Assembly (NCBI GenBank): GCA_036563245.1
Contig: DATCMU010000042.1
Span: forward strand, 24,060-88,059
Direction: 5' to 3'
DNA: 64,000 bases
Origin: DATCMU01 sp036563245
GTDB lineage: Bacteria > Pseudomonadota > Alphaproteobacteria > Rhizobiales > Devosiaceae
Shown here piece by piece: positions 6,956 to 15,536 of the stretch. Under the pieces are notes generated by a model, which saw only the letters and a list, made by a program, of their open reading frames with translations, was not told the origin of the DNA and made no database searches. The first letter of the stretch is position 1, and each line of letters opens with the position of its first letter. A program made the translations under genes and the position numbers.

Positions 6956-7753
6956 TCATCCCGCCAGCAGCTTGATACCGACCAGCGCCAGCATCACGGC
7001 GAGGGCGATCCTGAGGCCGCGCTCGGCCATATGCGGGGCAAGTCGGCTGCCCACGACCACGGCGGGCAGTGAGCCCACGAGCAGCGACACGAGCAGCGCG
7101 CCATCGACGCTGCCGATCGCCCAATGTCCAAGGCCTGCGACCAGGGTGAGGGGCACGGCGTGGGCGATATCCGTGCCCACCAGCCTGGGAAGGCCGTATT
7201 GGCGGTGCAGCCACAAGAGGGCAGGCATGCCCAGCGCGCCGGCGCCAACCGAGGAAATGCTGACCAGTACGCCGATAGCCATCCCGACCAGTATCGTCAG
7301 GGCGCCCCGCAGCAGGGGCGGCAAGACGATGCCGGGCGCTGGGCGGACCAGCAGCTTCTGCCGGAACAGGAGCGAGGCAGCGGCGAGCAGGAGCGCGGCG
7401 CCAAGAACAACGGAGATCAGTCTGCCGCTGGAGTGCGTGTCGATGCCGAGCGTGGCGAGCAGCCACAGGGTTGCCATCGCGGCCGGGACGCTGCCGGCGG
7501 CGAGCAGGGCGACCACGTGCCAGACGATGGAACGGGATATTCCGTGAACCAGGGTTCCGGCGGATTTGGTGGCGGCGGCAAAAAGAAGGTCGGTCCCAAC
7601 GGCCGTGGCCGGATGCACGCCGAACACCAGCATCAGGATGGGGGTCATCAGCGCGCCGCCGCCTACGCCGGTCAGTCCGACCACGAAGCCGACGCATAGG
7701 CCGGAAAGGGCATATGCAGGATCGATCAGCCCAAGCACCATCTCGTTCCCCAC
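6956..7753 (-). CDS. Sulfite exporter TauE/SafE family membrane protein
   Basis: A 265-aa integral membrane protein with about eight hydrophobic segments and the repeated family motif GLTGVGGGALMTPIL near residue 28, echoed by SISSVGAGALGMPAL in the second half. Family members export sulfite, sulfoacetate or related organosulfur anions; the substrate here is unknown. The start could also be the ATG four codons in (MVLGLIDP). A second, only distantly similar TauE protein is at 59.9 kb. Confidence 0.85.
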   Translation of the reverse strand: MGNEMVLGLIDPAYALSGLCVGFVVGLTGVGGGALMTPILMLVFGVHPATAVGTDLLFAAATKSAGTLVHGISRSIVWHVVALLAAGSVPAAMATLWLLATLGIDTHSSGRLISVVLGAALLLAAASLLFRQKLLVRPAPGIVLPPLLRGALTILVGMAIGVLVSISSVGAGALGMPALLWLHRQYGLPRLVGTDIAHAVPLTLVAGLGHWAIGSVDGALLVSLLVGSLPAVVVGSRLAPHMAERGLRIALAVMLALVGIKLLAG

Positions 7754-7987
7754 GCGGCGGGGAACCCGCGCCCGTCAGGACGCGCCGCAGCTGTTTGGGG
7801 CGATATTATCACGGCGCCTGCCGCTTTCCAGAGAGCCGATCGCGTTCCGGCGAAAGGATTGCGGCATTGCGGTTCCGCCTTGAAACGAGCGGGAACAACC
7901 CGGTGTTGTGTTTTGCACTTGCAATTTTTCCCGCCTGGACCGATATCCGCGCGCCGGCATTCCGCCGGCCGTTTTCCGGATCAGAAA

Positions 7988-8980
7988 TTGACACGGGCTT
8001 TCCATTCCTCGGGCGACCTTGTCGCCGACCGGCGCGCGGAATATGCGCGGATGCTGGATGAGGGCGGCGATGCCGCCGCTGCGGCCGAACTGATCGCCCA
8101 GGCGCTTGAAATCGTGCCCGGATGGGCGGCCGGCTGGGACCTGTTGGGCACCTACGCGCACAAGGCGGGCAGGATCGAGGAGGCGCTCGCCGCGTGGCGC
8201 CGGGTGCTGGCGCTGGACACAGGCGGCATTTTCGGGGCCGAACTCAAACTCGCCGCGCATGGCGCCGCGCTCGATGCGCAACAGACGGCGGTACCCTATG
8301 TTCAGGCGCTGTTCGACGACTACGCGCCGCGCTTCGATACGGCCCTGCTGCAGCGGCTCGATTACCGGGTGCCTGAACTGCTGTCGGACATGCTGGGCGT
8401 CGCCATGGCGCTTGTCGGTGCGACCGGTTTTGCCCACACGATCGATCTGGGCTGCGGAACCGGCCTGATGGGCGAACGCCTGCGCCGGCTGACCGCTGAA
8501 CTGACCGGGGTCGATCTTTCGGCGGGCATGCTGGCGGAATGCGGGCGGCGCGGCATTTACGACCGGCTGGAGCAGGCCGAAATCGCGGCCTATCTGGAGG
8601 CTTCCGGAACCGCGGACCTGATTACCGCTGCGGATGTGTTTGCCTATTGCGGGGCCCTGCCGCCCATGCTGGCCGCGGTCTGGCGGGCGCTTGCGCCGGG
8701 TGGGGTGTTTGCTTTCTCGCTCGAAAGGAACGATGGGGACGCGGATTGCGTGCTGCGTTCCTCGCTGCGCTATGCCCATTCCGCCGCGGCGACCCGTGCC
8801 GCGCTGGTCGAGCAGGGCTTCGAGGTTCTGGCGTTCGATGAACAGCCGATCCGAACCGATGGCGGGGCGCCCGTGACGGGGCTGCTGGTCGTGGCCTTGC
8901 GACCCAAAGCCCGAGCCGATGACCCGGTGGCCACCAGCGTTCATGGTGCATCCGCTGTCGCGGCAAGGCTTTCGGACTGA
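7988..8980 (+). CDS. TPR-containing SAM-dependent methyltransferase
   Basis: About 330 aa. The N-terminal third is a pair of TPR helices (AAAAAELIAQALEIVPGWAA; EEALAAWRRVLALD). The rest is a class I methyltransferase with motif I IDLGCGTGLMGERLR and acidic loop GVDLSAGML. Relatives in Hyphomicrobiales begin near FHSSGDLxADRR, which points to the TTG at 7988; the longer frame from ATG 7859 adds 43 unconserved residues. No strong ribosome site is visible, so the start is uncertain. The 3' end overlaps the converging gene by 40 nt. Confidence 0.75.
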   Translation: MTRAFHSSGDLVADRRAEYARMLDEGGDAAAAAELIAQALEIVPGWAAGWDLLGTYAHKAGRIEEALAAWRRVLALDTGGIFGAELKLAAHGAALDAQQTAVPYVQALFDDYAPRFDTALLQRLDYRVPELLSDMLGVAMALVGATGFAHTIDLGCGTGLMGERLRRLTAELTGVDLSAGMLAECGRRGIYDRLEQAEIAAYLEASGTADLITAADVFAYCGALPPMLAAVWRALAPGGVFAFSLERNDGDADCVLRSSLRYAHSAAATRAALVEQGFEVLAFDEQPIRTDGGAPVTGLLVVALRPKARADDPVATSVHGASAVAARLSD

Positions 8981-9687
8981 GAGGCGGGCAGGGCGGACAG
9001 GTCGATTTCGGCCCAGACCGGCAAGTGATCCGAGGCGATGCGCGACAGGGCAGAGCGGTGGACGCCGGCATTTGTGATGCCAAGATCGGTGGTCGTCATG
9101 ATCCGGTCATGGGGCAGGATCGGGCGGCCCGAGGGATAGCTGGGACCGGGCGCGGCAATGTGGTGGTGCCGTTCGAAATGGCGCAGGCAACCCGACCAGA
9201 TGTTCCACTCGTTCAGGTCGCCCATCATGATGGTGGGCAGTGGTTCCTCGAGGTCCTCGAGGTGATCGAGCACCGCGTCCGCCTGCTTGCGCCGCCACGT
9301 TCCCAATAATCCCAGATGCATGCCGACCACACGCAGGCGGCGGCTGCCGATCTCGAGATCGGCGAGCACCGCACCGCGCGGCTCCAGCGCAGGCAGGACC
9401 AGACGGCGCGTATCGAGGACCCTGATCCCGTTGCGCACCAGGATGGTATTGCCGTGCCAGCCCAGGCTCTGGGCGCGTACGCTGAAATCGATCGGCTGGT
9501 AGCCGGCGCCCTCGACGATGTCGCCTGGCGACAGGGAGGCAATCCGGCTGCCGAAACGCCGGTCGATCTCCTGCAGCGCCACCACGTCGGCGTCGATCTC
9601 CCGAAGGACGGCCAGCACGCGGTCCGGCCGCCGCCGCCAGTCGGTGCCAACGCTCTTTCGGATGTTGTAGGTCGCAACACGGATCAT
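8941..9687 (-). CDS. Endonuclease/exonuclease/phosphatase family protein
   Basis: A 248-aa DNase-I-like metal-dependent phosphoesterase. Motifs seen: MIRVATYNIRKSVG at the start, VVALQEID (catalytic Glu), MMGDLNEWNIW and a C-terminal SDHLPVWAEI (catalytic Asp-His). The start at 9687 gives the canonical TYN N-terminus; 54 upstream in-frame residues look random. The substrate may be DNA, an inositol phosphate or a phospholipid and cannot be told. It converges on and overlaps the methyltransferase gene by 40 nt. Confidence 0.88.
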   Translation of the reverse strand: MIRVATYNIRKSVGTDWRRRPDRVLAVLREIDADVVALQEIDRRFGSRIASLSPGDIVEGAGYQPIDFSVRAQSLGWHGNTILVRNGIRVLDTRRLVLPALEPRGAVLADLEIGSRRLRVVGMHLGLLGTWRRKQADAVLDHLEDLEEPLPTIMMGDLNEWNIWSGCLRHFERHHHIAAPGPSYPSGRPILPHDRIMTTTDLGITNAGVHRSALSRIASDHLPVWAEIDLSALPASQSESLAATADAP

Positions 9688-9793
9688 GACTGCACATAGA
9701 ACGGGGGATGGCCGCCTCGCGCAAGCGCCAACCCGCTTATCGCCAAGATTTGAGCACAGGATCGGTGCGGGGCATGACAGGAAGGCCAGGCGA

Positions 9794-10957
9794 ATGACGA
9801 TTGCACTTTTGAACAGGACCGGCCTCGCGGCTTCGTTTGTCGCGGCCATGGTGGGCGCGGACGACCCGGCGCGGGCGGCGGATTACCCATCCTCCATGGG
9901 ACCGCTCAGGGTAGAAGCCGTGGCCGAGGGCCTCGATCATCCGTGGTCGATCGCCTTCCTGCCCGACGGCCGCCTTCTGGTGACGGAGCGACCGGGGCGG
10001 TTGCGGATCGTCAGCGAGGGGACAGCCGGCGCGCCCATCGCCGGCGTCCCGCAGGTGGCGGCAGTGGGGCAGGGCGGGTTGCTTGACGTCGCCCTGGCTC
10101 CCGATTTCGAAACGACCGGGCGCCTCTATCTCAGCTATGCCGAACCCGCATCGCGCGAAACCGGCGGTCGGGGGCAGGGCACCGCCATACTGTCCGCGAC
10201 GCTCGCCGCAAGCGGCACAAGTGGTGTGCTTTCGGACGCGAAGGTGATCTTTCGCATGAACCGGTTCACGCCGACCGCCATCCACTTCGGCGGCCGGATC
10301 GCCATTGCGCGCGATGGAAACCTGTTCGTCACGCTGGGGGAGCGCGGCGAAGGGCCGAGGGCGCAGGATTTCGGAGATCTTGCGGGCGCGGTGGTCAGGG
10401 TGGCACCCGATGGCGGGGTGCCGGAGGGCAACCCGTTTGTCGGCGTTGGCGGCGAGCCGCGCCTCTGGTCGAAGGGCCATCGCAACCCGCAAGGCGCCGC
10501 GATCCGGCCCGCGGACGGCAGCCTGTGGATCGTCGAACACGGCGCAATGGGCGGAGACGAGATCAACAGGCCACTCGCGGGGCGCAATTACGGATGGCCG
10601 GTGATCAGCTACGGGCTGAACTACAACGGCACCAGGATCGGCGTCGGAAAATCGGCGCCTGGGATGGAGCAACCGGTCTATTACTGGGATCCCTCCATCG
10701 CGCCATCGGGCCTTGCCTTTTACGAGGGTGACCTGTTCCCCCAATGGCAGGGCGACCTGCTGGTCGGCGCGCTCAAGGACCAGATGCTGGTGCGCCTGAC
10801 AATGGAGGGCGACCGCGTGACCGGCGAGGAGCGCCTGTTCAAGGGGGCATTCGGGCGCATCCGCGACGTTCGGGTGGGACCGGACGGCGCGATCTATCTC
10901 GCCACCGACGAACGAAACGGTCAGATTCTGCGGGTGACGCCAGCCAATGCACCCTGA
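9794..10957 (+). CDS. PQQ-dependent sugar dehydrogenase (soluble Gdh/YliI type)
   Basis: A 387-aa secreted beta-propeller oxidoreductase. A signal peptide is visible (start MTIALLNRTGLAA, cleavage after DPARA). Family motifs follow: GLDHPWSIAFLPDGRLLVTERPGRL, GQGGLLDVALAPDF, FVTLGERGEGPRAQD, WSKGHRNPQGA, YGWPVISYGLNYNGT and a C-terminal RDVRVGPDGAIYLATDE. Members oxidise aldose sugars using PQQ; no PQQ synthesis genes are in the window. The start is set by the signal peptide. Confidence 0.9.
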   Translation: MTIALLNRTGLAASFVAAMVGADDPARAADYPSSMGPLRVEAVAEGLDHPWSIAFLPDGRLLVTERPGRLRIVSEGTAGAPIAGVPQVAAVGQGGLLDVALAPDFETTGRLYLSYAEPASRETGGRGQGTAILSATLAASGTSGVLSDAKVIFRMNRFTPTAIHFGGRIAIARDGNLFVTLGERGEGPRAQDFGDLAGAVVRVAPDGGVPEGNPFVGVGGEPRLWSKGHRNPQGAAIRPADGSLWIVEHGAMGGDEINRPLAGRNYGWPVISYGLNYNGTRIGVGKSAPGMEQPVYYWDPSIAPSGLAFYEGDLFPQWQGDLLVGALKDQMLVRLTMEGDRVTGEERLFKGAFGRIRDVRVGPDGAIYLATDERNGQILRVTPANAP

Positions 10958-10978
10958 ACCTTCGGATGGTACCGCAGG

Positions 10979-11383
10979 TCACGGTATCCAGATCAGGCTC
11001 ACGATCCAGAAAGCCGCGAGCACGATGAAGATGCCGCGCATGGCATTGGTGCTCGAAAGCAGGCCCAGCGCCGGCCTGGGCCGTGTGGAATACTGGCGGA
11101 ACCCCAGTTGTTCCTCAAGCTCGCCCGCCCTTTGCACGAAGTGGTTCCAGAACAGCATCGTGCGCTCCTGAAGGACCCAGAACGAAAGCGTCGCAACCAG
11201 GCCGAACAGTTCGATCAGCGTGCGCGTGAGGCTGCCGAGTTCAATCTTTGAAACGTGCAGGATCGTCACAAGCGCCACGAACAGCGAGATCAATACGGTT
11301 GGCTGCGCGAAGCGGATGGTCTGGAAGTGGCGGGCATTGTTGCTGGCATCGAGATATTCGTCGCGTGGTTCCCCCTGGTGCAT
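10979..11383 (-). CDS. Small membrane protein of unknown function
   Basis: A 134-aa protein with three predicted membrane segments: QPTVLISLFVALVTILHV, TLIELFGLVATLSFWVL and a C-terminal GIFIVLAAFWIVSLIW. The N-terminus is charged and soluble (MHQGEPRDEYLDASNNARHF). I do not recognise the family. The start at 11383 was preferred because the 69 upstream in-frame codons have an unnatural arginine/serine-rich composition. Confidence 0.6.
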   Translation of the reverse strand: MHQGEPRDEYLDASNNARHFQTIRFAQPTVLISLFVALVTILHVSKIELGSLTRTLIELFGLVATLSFWVLQERTMLFWNHFVQRAGELEEQLGFRQYSTRPRPALGLLSSTNAMRGIFIVLAAFWIVSLIWIP

Positions 11384-11669
11384 CTCTGCCTCCCATTCAT
11401 GGCAAGGCACGCAGTGTCCCGCGGATCGGCCCGCGTTTCCAGTAGGTTTTGGGTGCAGGCAAGTCTGAGCAATAGGGCTCAAGCTGTTCGGCGAATCCCT
11501 CCTGCAAGTTCCGCAGTTCAGTCGCCATGCGCGGCAATTTGGGTGCGACTTCCGGCTAGAAACGCGTTGTCGTCGAAAAGAATCCGTCAATACAGATGTT
11601 GACTCTGCCGGATTTGGCCGGAACTATTTGCACATAGTATTCAAGTTTTCCTGCGTGGGGGACGTGGGC

Positions 11670-14600
11670 ATGACAAGAATTTCTATTCTCGCCTGGGTAA
11701 TTTCTGTCGCAATATCTGTGACTTGCGGTGTGCAATACGCGAGCGCGCAGTCGGTCAACTCACTGCTGAACACGATGGTCCAGATCGGCGGCGCTCTGGC
11801 CACCGAACAGGCCAGGAAGGCGGCCCCTGGCCCCTCGACCCAAGCAGCAGACAATCCCGCACCTACCGAGCCGCAGGCTACCGCGATGACGCCCTCCCGT
11901 GCCCAAATGCGGACTGTTCAGGCCAGGTTGAATGAACTGGGCTATGACGCGGGTACTCCGGATGGCGTCGCAGGCCCCAGGACGCGGCGTGCCATCTCGA
12001 TGTTCCAGCGCGACCTTGGCGAACCGCAAACCGGACGGCTGACCGCCGCGCAGACCGAAAGACTACTGGGTGACGGTAGCGCGACGGCCTCGAGCGACTT
12101 CGAAATGCTCTACGATACGGACCTGCCCGGCAACGACTTTCGCTCCGGCATGCACTCGGCCGACCTCAAGGGCATTGCGCTCGAGACGTGCATTTCGGCC
12201 TGCCGGGCGGATGGCATGTGCGCCGCATTCACCTATAATGCCAACGCAAGGGTTTGCTTCCTCAAGCACGGAGGTGGGCAACCCGTGCCATTCCGCAATG
12301 CGATCTCCGGCAGGAAGACGGCGTCGACGCAGGGCCCGACTATGGCCGGTGTTCCGGTGGCACCGGATAGCATGGGCCTGCCGTCGCCGAGCGCTGCAAT
12401 CCCGGCGCCGATGGCGGGCATGCGCGAGGTGGCACCGATCATGGCCGGCGATCGTGTCGTTGACGGATTTCCGTTGCTGCAGGGCCGCTTCAAGAGCGAC
12501 GACCTCGAGCTGAACGGCCGGCCGGAGAATCGGTGGCGGGCCAATCTGGCCTTCTATCTCGATCTCGCCATTCTCGGGGCGTGGCCGGACATCCTGGACG
12601 ATGAAGCGGTTGCGCATGAGTATGCCATGCGCTTCCTGACAGGCGATCTTCAGGACCATTATGTGCGCGACTGCAGCTGGTACGGCCGGTGCGAGAGCAA
12701 CGGTCCCTACCGGGGCTGGCAGGGCAGCAACGAATTCGAGCGAAAGGCGTCCTACGAGGCCTTCATGGCCGAGATCAAGCCTCGGCTACTGGGCATGGCA
12801 CCCAAGCTTCCCGTGCATCTGACGCAGGTCGCCGAGGTGAAGCTTCAGCCCTATGACGACAGCGCGCAGGCCTTTCCCATCCGGCCGGTCCGGTCTAGTG
12901 GAACCGTTTCGGTTCCCGTCGCCAGCATGGACCTCGCCTATTCGCGGATCCAGTTCAAGAGCGATATCGCTTTTCCGCAGAGCGTGGCCGTTCCGCGCGA
13001 CGGCGCGCCTGCATTCCTGGCGCAGGTGCAGACGCAGGAGCGTTCCGGCTATGTGGCGTTCGACCTCGAAATCAGCGAGCCTCACATGGACGAGAACCTG
13101 AACTGGCCTGCCTTCACGGTGACCGCGAACCGGATCGGGCTTTATGCCGACGCCGATCTGCAATCGGCGCTTGCGGATCTTTCGCCCCACAACGACCGTA
13201 CGGCCCGTGCCTTCGCCTCGGTGCCGAGCGAGAGCTACGTGATCTTCGATCCCCATGGCAGTATGCCGGATGGCGCCAACGTGACGGCGGAGCGCCTTGG
13301 CCGGGCCCTTGCGCTGCGCGGTAATCCCGCCCTGTTCGATCAGCATCCGAGCTATTTCGCGGCCCTGCTCGATCCGGCGCAGGCCGCGCCCTATTTCGAC
13401 GAGCGCTATTTTTCGGGGAGCGGCAATGCGACCCTGGAGCAGTTCGTGTTTGGCGTTGAAAACGATCAATGGGCAGGCCGCGACGAATTCGAACGATCTG
13501 ATAGCCGAAAGCGCTTCATTGCCGAGCAGAGTCAGAACGTGATGGCGCGCGTGCCTCAGGGTGATCTTCACATCGCCTTTCTGCAATATTTCAACGTGGG
13601 TACCTACAAGGACGGCGCGTTCCCGATCAGCGCCAGTTGGGACGGTGGCGGATTTTCGAGTGTCGATTATTTCGACGTTCCCGCGCCACTGAAATATCCG
13701 GATGCCTGGGTGGTCGATGAAGAGCATGCCCGCGCATACCGGGAGTTCGAGCGCCGGAAGGGCGTGCGGCCCATGCTGCGCACTGATTACGTCATTCGAG
13801 GCACAAGTCCGGGTGGGTCCGGGACGATCGCGGATGTCGCCGTCGAGCGCATGTCCATAGTGACCTATGCCGATCCGAACACAATGATTGCCGATATTCC
13901 CCTGCCAGAGGGGGCGGTCACAACGGAAAACCGGAGTCTTGCGGCGTCTGCTCCAACCGGGCCGCTGGAGTTCGATCCTGAACTGTTTGTGCTTCTCGCA
14001 GCGTCTCGGGATTCGAAGCTGCTGGACGATCCCGGATTCCTCACGCAGGGTTTCGCGCTACGCCAGAAGATCGAGCAGAGCGCGCTCGGCCAGCGCGATC
14101 GCGTAGCAACGAGCTGGCCGGGGTTCTTCTCCACCACGATGTTGGCCGCCGATACCCCCAGCGCTGAAATGCTGGCAAGCTATCGCAAGGCCGTGGAACA
14201 AAGGTTGCCGGAACTGGGCAACCTGCTGGTGCGCAGCCATGTGGGCTGCGACACGCGGGAGCGCTGCGTGGTCGCCGACGACGGTTCGGGGCTGAAGATC
14301 GACCTGCGGGACTTCATGGCGCCGACATGGCAGTGGGATTTCGCTTCCGTGCGCGACACGACCAAGATCGACGCGGCGGCCCTTCGCCTTGACGCCGATC
14401 CGCGCACACCCGAGGGCGTTGTACGCTTCCCTGCGGGCAACGTGCCGGTCTATCTGCTCTTGCTGCCGAATTCGGGATGGCAGGTGCCGGTGGAGGCGGC
14501 GTCCAGCGACGACATCGCGGCCCTCGATCTGCAATACGAGGTAACCGGCGTCGAATTGCACCGGGACGACGGGGCGCTGCTCGTGGGGCTTCGTCCGCAT

Positions 14601-15527
14601 GGCGTGCGGGTGACGTTCAAGTCCGGCGGCGTCAAGACCTATGCCGCAACGGGCGAGGACGTGAACCCGGCCGCGGTCAATGCGGCGCGGTATGCCTTCG
14701 ACAACGACATCCTCGGCATCAGCCTTGGCATGGATCGCGCGGAGGTGCGCAAGATTCTGGCGGACAGACAGGCCCGTCTCGCCGATTCGCGACTGTTCAC
14801 CAGCTCTGCCGACGACGCGGAACGGATCCGGTCGTTCATCGTGCAGAATGCGGGCGAGAATGGCGCCATCGATATCAGCAGCATCTTTTCCAACCGCACG
14901 GGAGACGCGGATACATACGATTCCGCGAATTCGGTGCAGCGCTGGATCAACGATGGACTACTGCTGGTTCAATACCACAAGCTGCAGCCCAACGACGACA
15001 AACCGCAAATCACCGACCAGACGGCAGTATTCTTCGATCCGGAAACGGAAAAAGTGGTGGGCATATCGCGTTATCAGGCCCTGCCGGCCGAACTCGATGT
15101 CGAAACCGTTCGCGCCCAGCTGAAATCCAAGTACGGCGAGCCGGACCACTTGTTCGGCTATGACGACGACATGATATGGGTCGACAGCAAGAAGGTCGCG
15201 GACGCCCTGAATTCAGGCGGCTACGAATACAGTGTTTGCGGATTCCACTTCGGTTCCGACACGTATTTTGACTTCATCCCATGGCGGGATGTGGAGACCG
15301 GCGACGCGATTCCGCGTGTGCAAGGGCAGATCGTCATCCCCACGCAAATGGACAACGTGTTCGACAGTTGCGGCCGCGTGCTCTACTCGACCCTCAAGAG
15401 CAACACGCTTGAACTGCATATGTACGACACCGGATGGCTGCATGACCGTGTTGCAGCCATTGCCGCGGCGGACAAGGCGGCCGCAGACGCAAAGGCCTCG
15501 GCCGCGACGAGCAAGATGGAATTCTGA
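11670..15527 (+). CDS. Large exported protein with peptidoglycan-binding and PAN/Apple domains
   Basis: 1285 aa. A signal peptide (residues 1-26, cleavage after QYASA) is followed by a peptidoglycan-binding-1 domain (about 77-133, LNELGYDAGTPDGVAGPRTRRA) and a four-cysteine PAN/Apple-like domain (about 145-212, CISACRADGMCAAFTYNANARVCF). Then come some 800 residues with three related modules. Each has an LPVHLTQ/DLHIAFLQ-like strand, a FPI step and a closing strand such as ERMSIVTYAD. The last 250 residues start with GISLGMDRAEVRKIL, reminiscent of BamE/SmpA-type folds. Function unknown; probably a periplasmic cell-wall-associated protein. Start by signal peptide. Confidence 0.8.
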   Translation: MTRISILAWVISVAISVTCGVQYASAQSVNSLLNTMVQIGGALATEQARKAAPGPSTQAADNPAPTEPQATAMTPSRAQMRTVQARLNELGYDAGTPDGVAGPRTRRAISMFQRDLGEPQTGRLTAAQTERLLGDGSATASSDFEMLYDTDLPGNDFRSGMHSADLKGIALETCISACRADGMCAAFTYNANARVCFLKHGGGQPVPFRNAISGRKTASTQGPTMAGVPVAPDSMGLPSPSAAIPAPMAGMREVAPIMAGDRVVDGFPLLQGRFKSDDLELNGRPENRWRANLAFYLDLAILGAWPDILDDEAVAHEYAMRFLTGDLQDHYVRDCSWYGRCESNGPYRGWQGSNEFERKASYEAFMAEIKPRLLGMAPKLPVHLTQVAEVKLQPYDDSAQAFPIRPVRSSGTVSVPVASMDLAYSRIQFKSDIAFPQSVAVPRDGAPAFLAQVQTQERSGYVAFDLEISEPHMDENLNWPAFTVTANRIGLYADADLQSALADLSPHNDRTARAFASVPSESYVIFDPHGSMPDGANVTAERLGRALALRGNPALFDQHPSYFAALLDPAQAAPYFDERYFSGSGNATLEQFVFGVENDQWAGRDEFERSDSRKRFIAEQSQNVMARVPQGDLHIAFLQYFNVGTYKDGAFPISASWDGGGFSSVDYFDVPAPLKYPDAWVVDEEHARAYREFERRKGVRPMLRTDYVIRGTSPGGSGTIADVAVERMSIVTYADPNTMIADIPLPEGAVTTENRSLAASAPTGPLEFDPELFVLLAASRDSKLLDDPGFLTQGFALRQKIEQSALGQRDRVATSWPGFFSTTMLAADTPSAEMLASYRKAVEQRLPELGNLLVRSHVGCDTRERCVVADDGSGLKIDLRDFMAPTWQWDFASVRDTTKIDAAALRLDADPRTPEGVVRFPAGNVPVYLLLLPNSGWQVPVEAASSDDIAALDLQYEVTGVELHRDDGALLVGLRPHGVRVTFKSGGVKTYAATGEDVNPAAVNAARYAFDNDILGISLGMDRAEVRKILADRQARLADSRLFTSSADDAERIRSFIVQNAGENGAIDISSIFSNRTGDADTYDSANSVQRWINDGLLLVQYHKLQPNDDKPQITDQTAVFFDPETEKVVGISRYQALPAELDVETVRAQLKSKYGEPDHLFGYDDDMIWVDSKKVADALNSGGYEYSVCGFHFGSDTYFDFIPWRDVETGDAIPRVQGQIVIPTQMDNVFDSCGRVLYSTLKSNTLELHMYDTGWLHDRVAAIAAADKAAADAKASAATSKMEF

Positions 15528-15536
15528 GGCCGGGCC

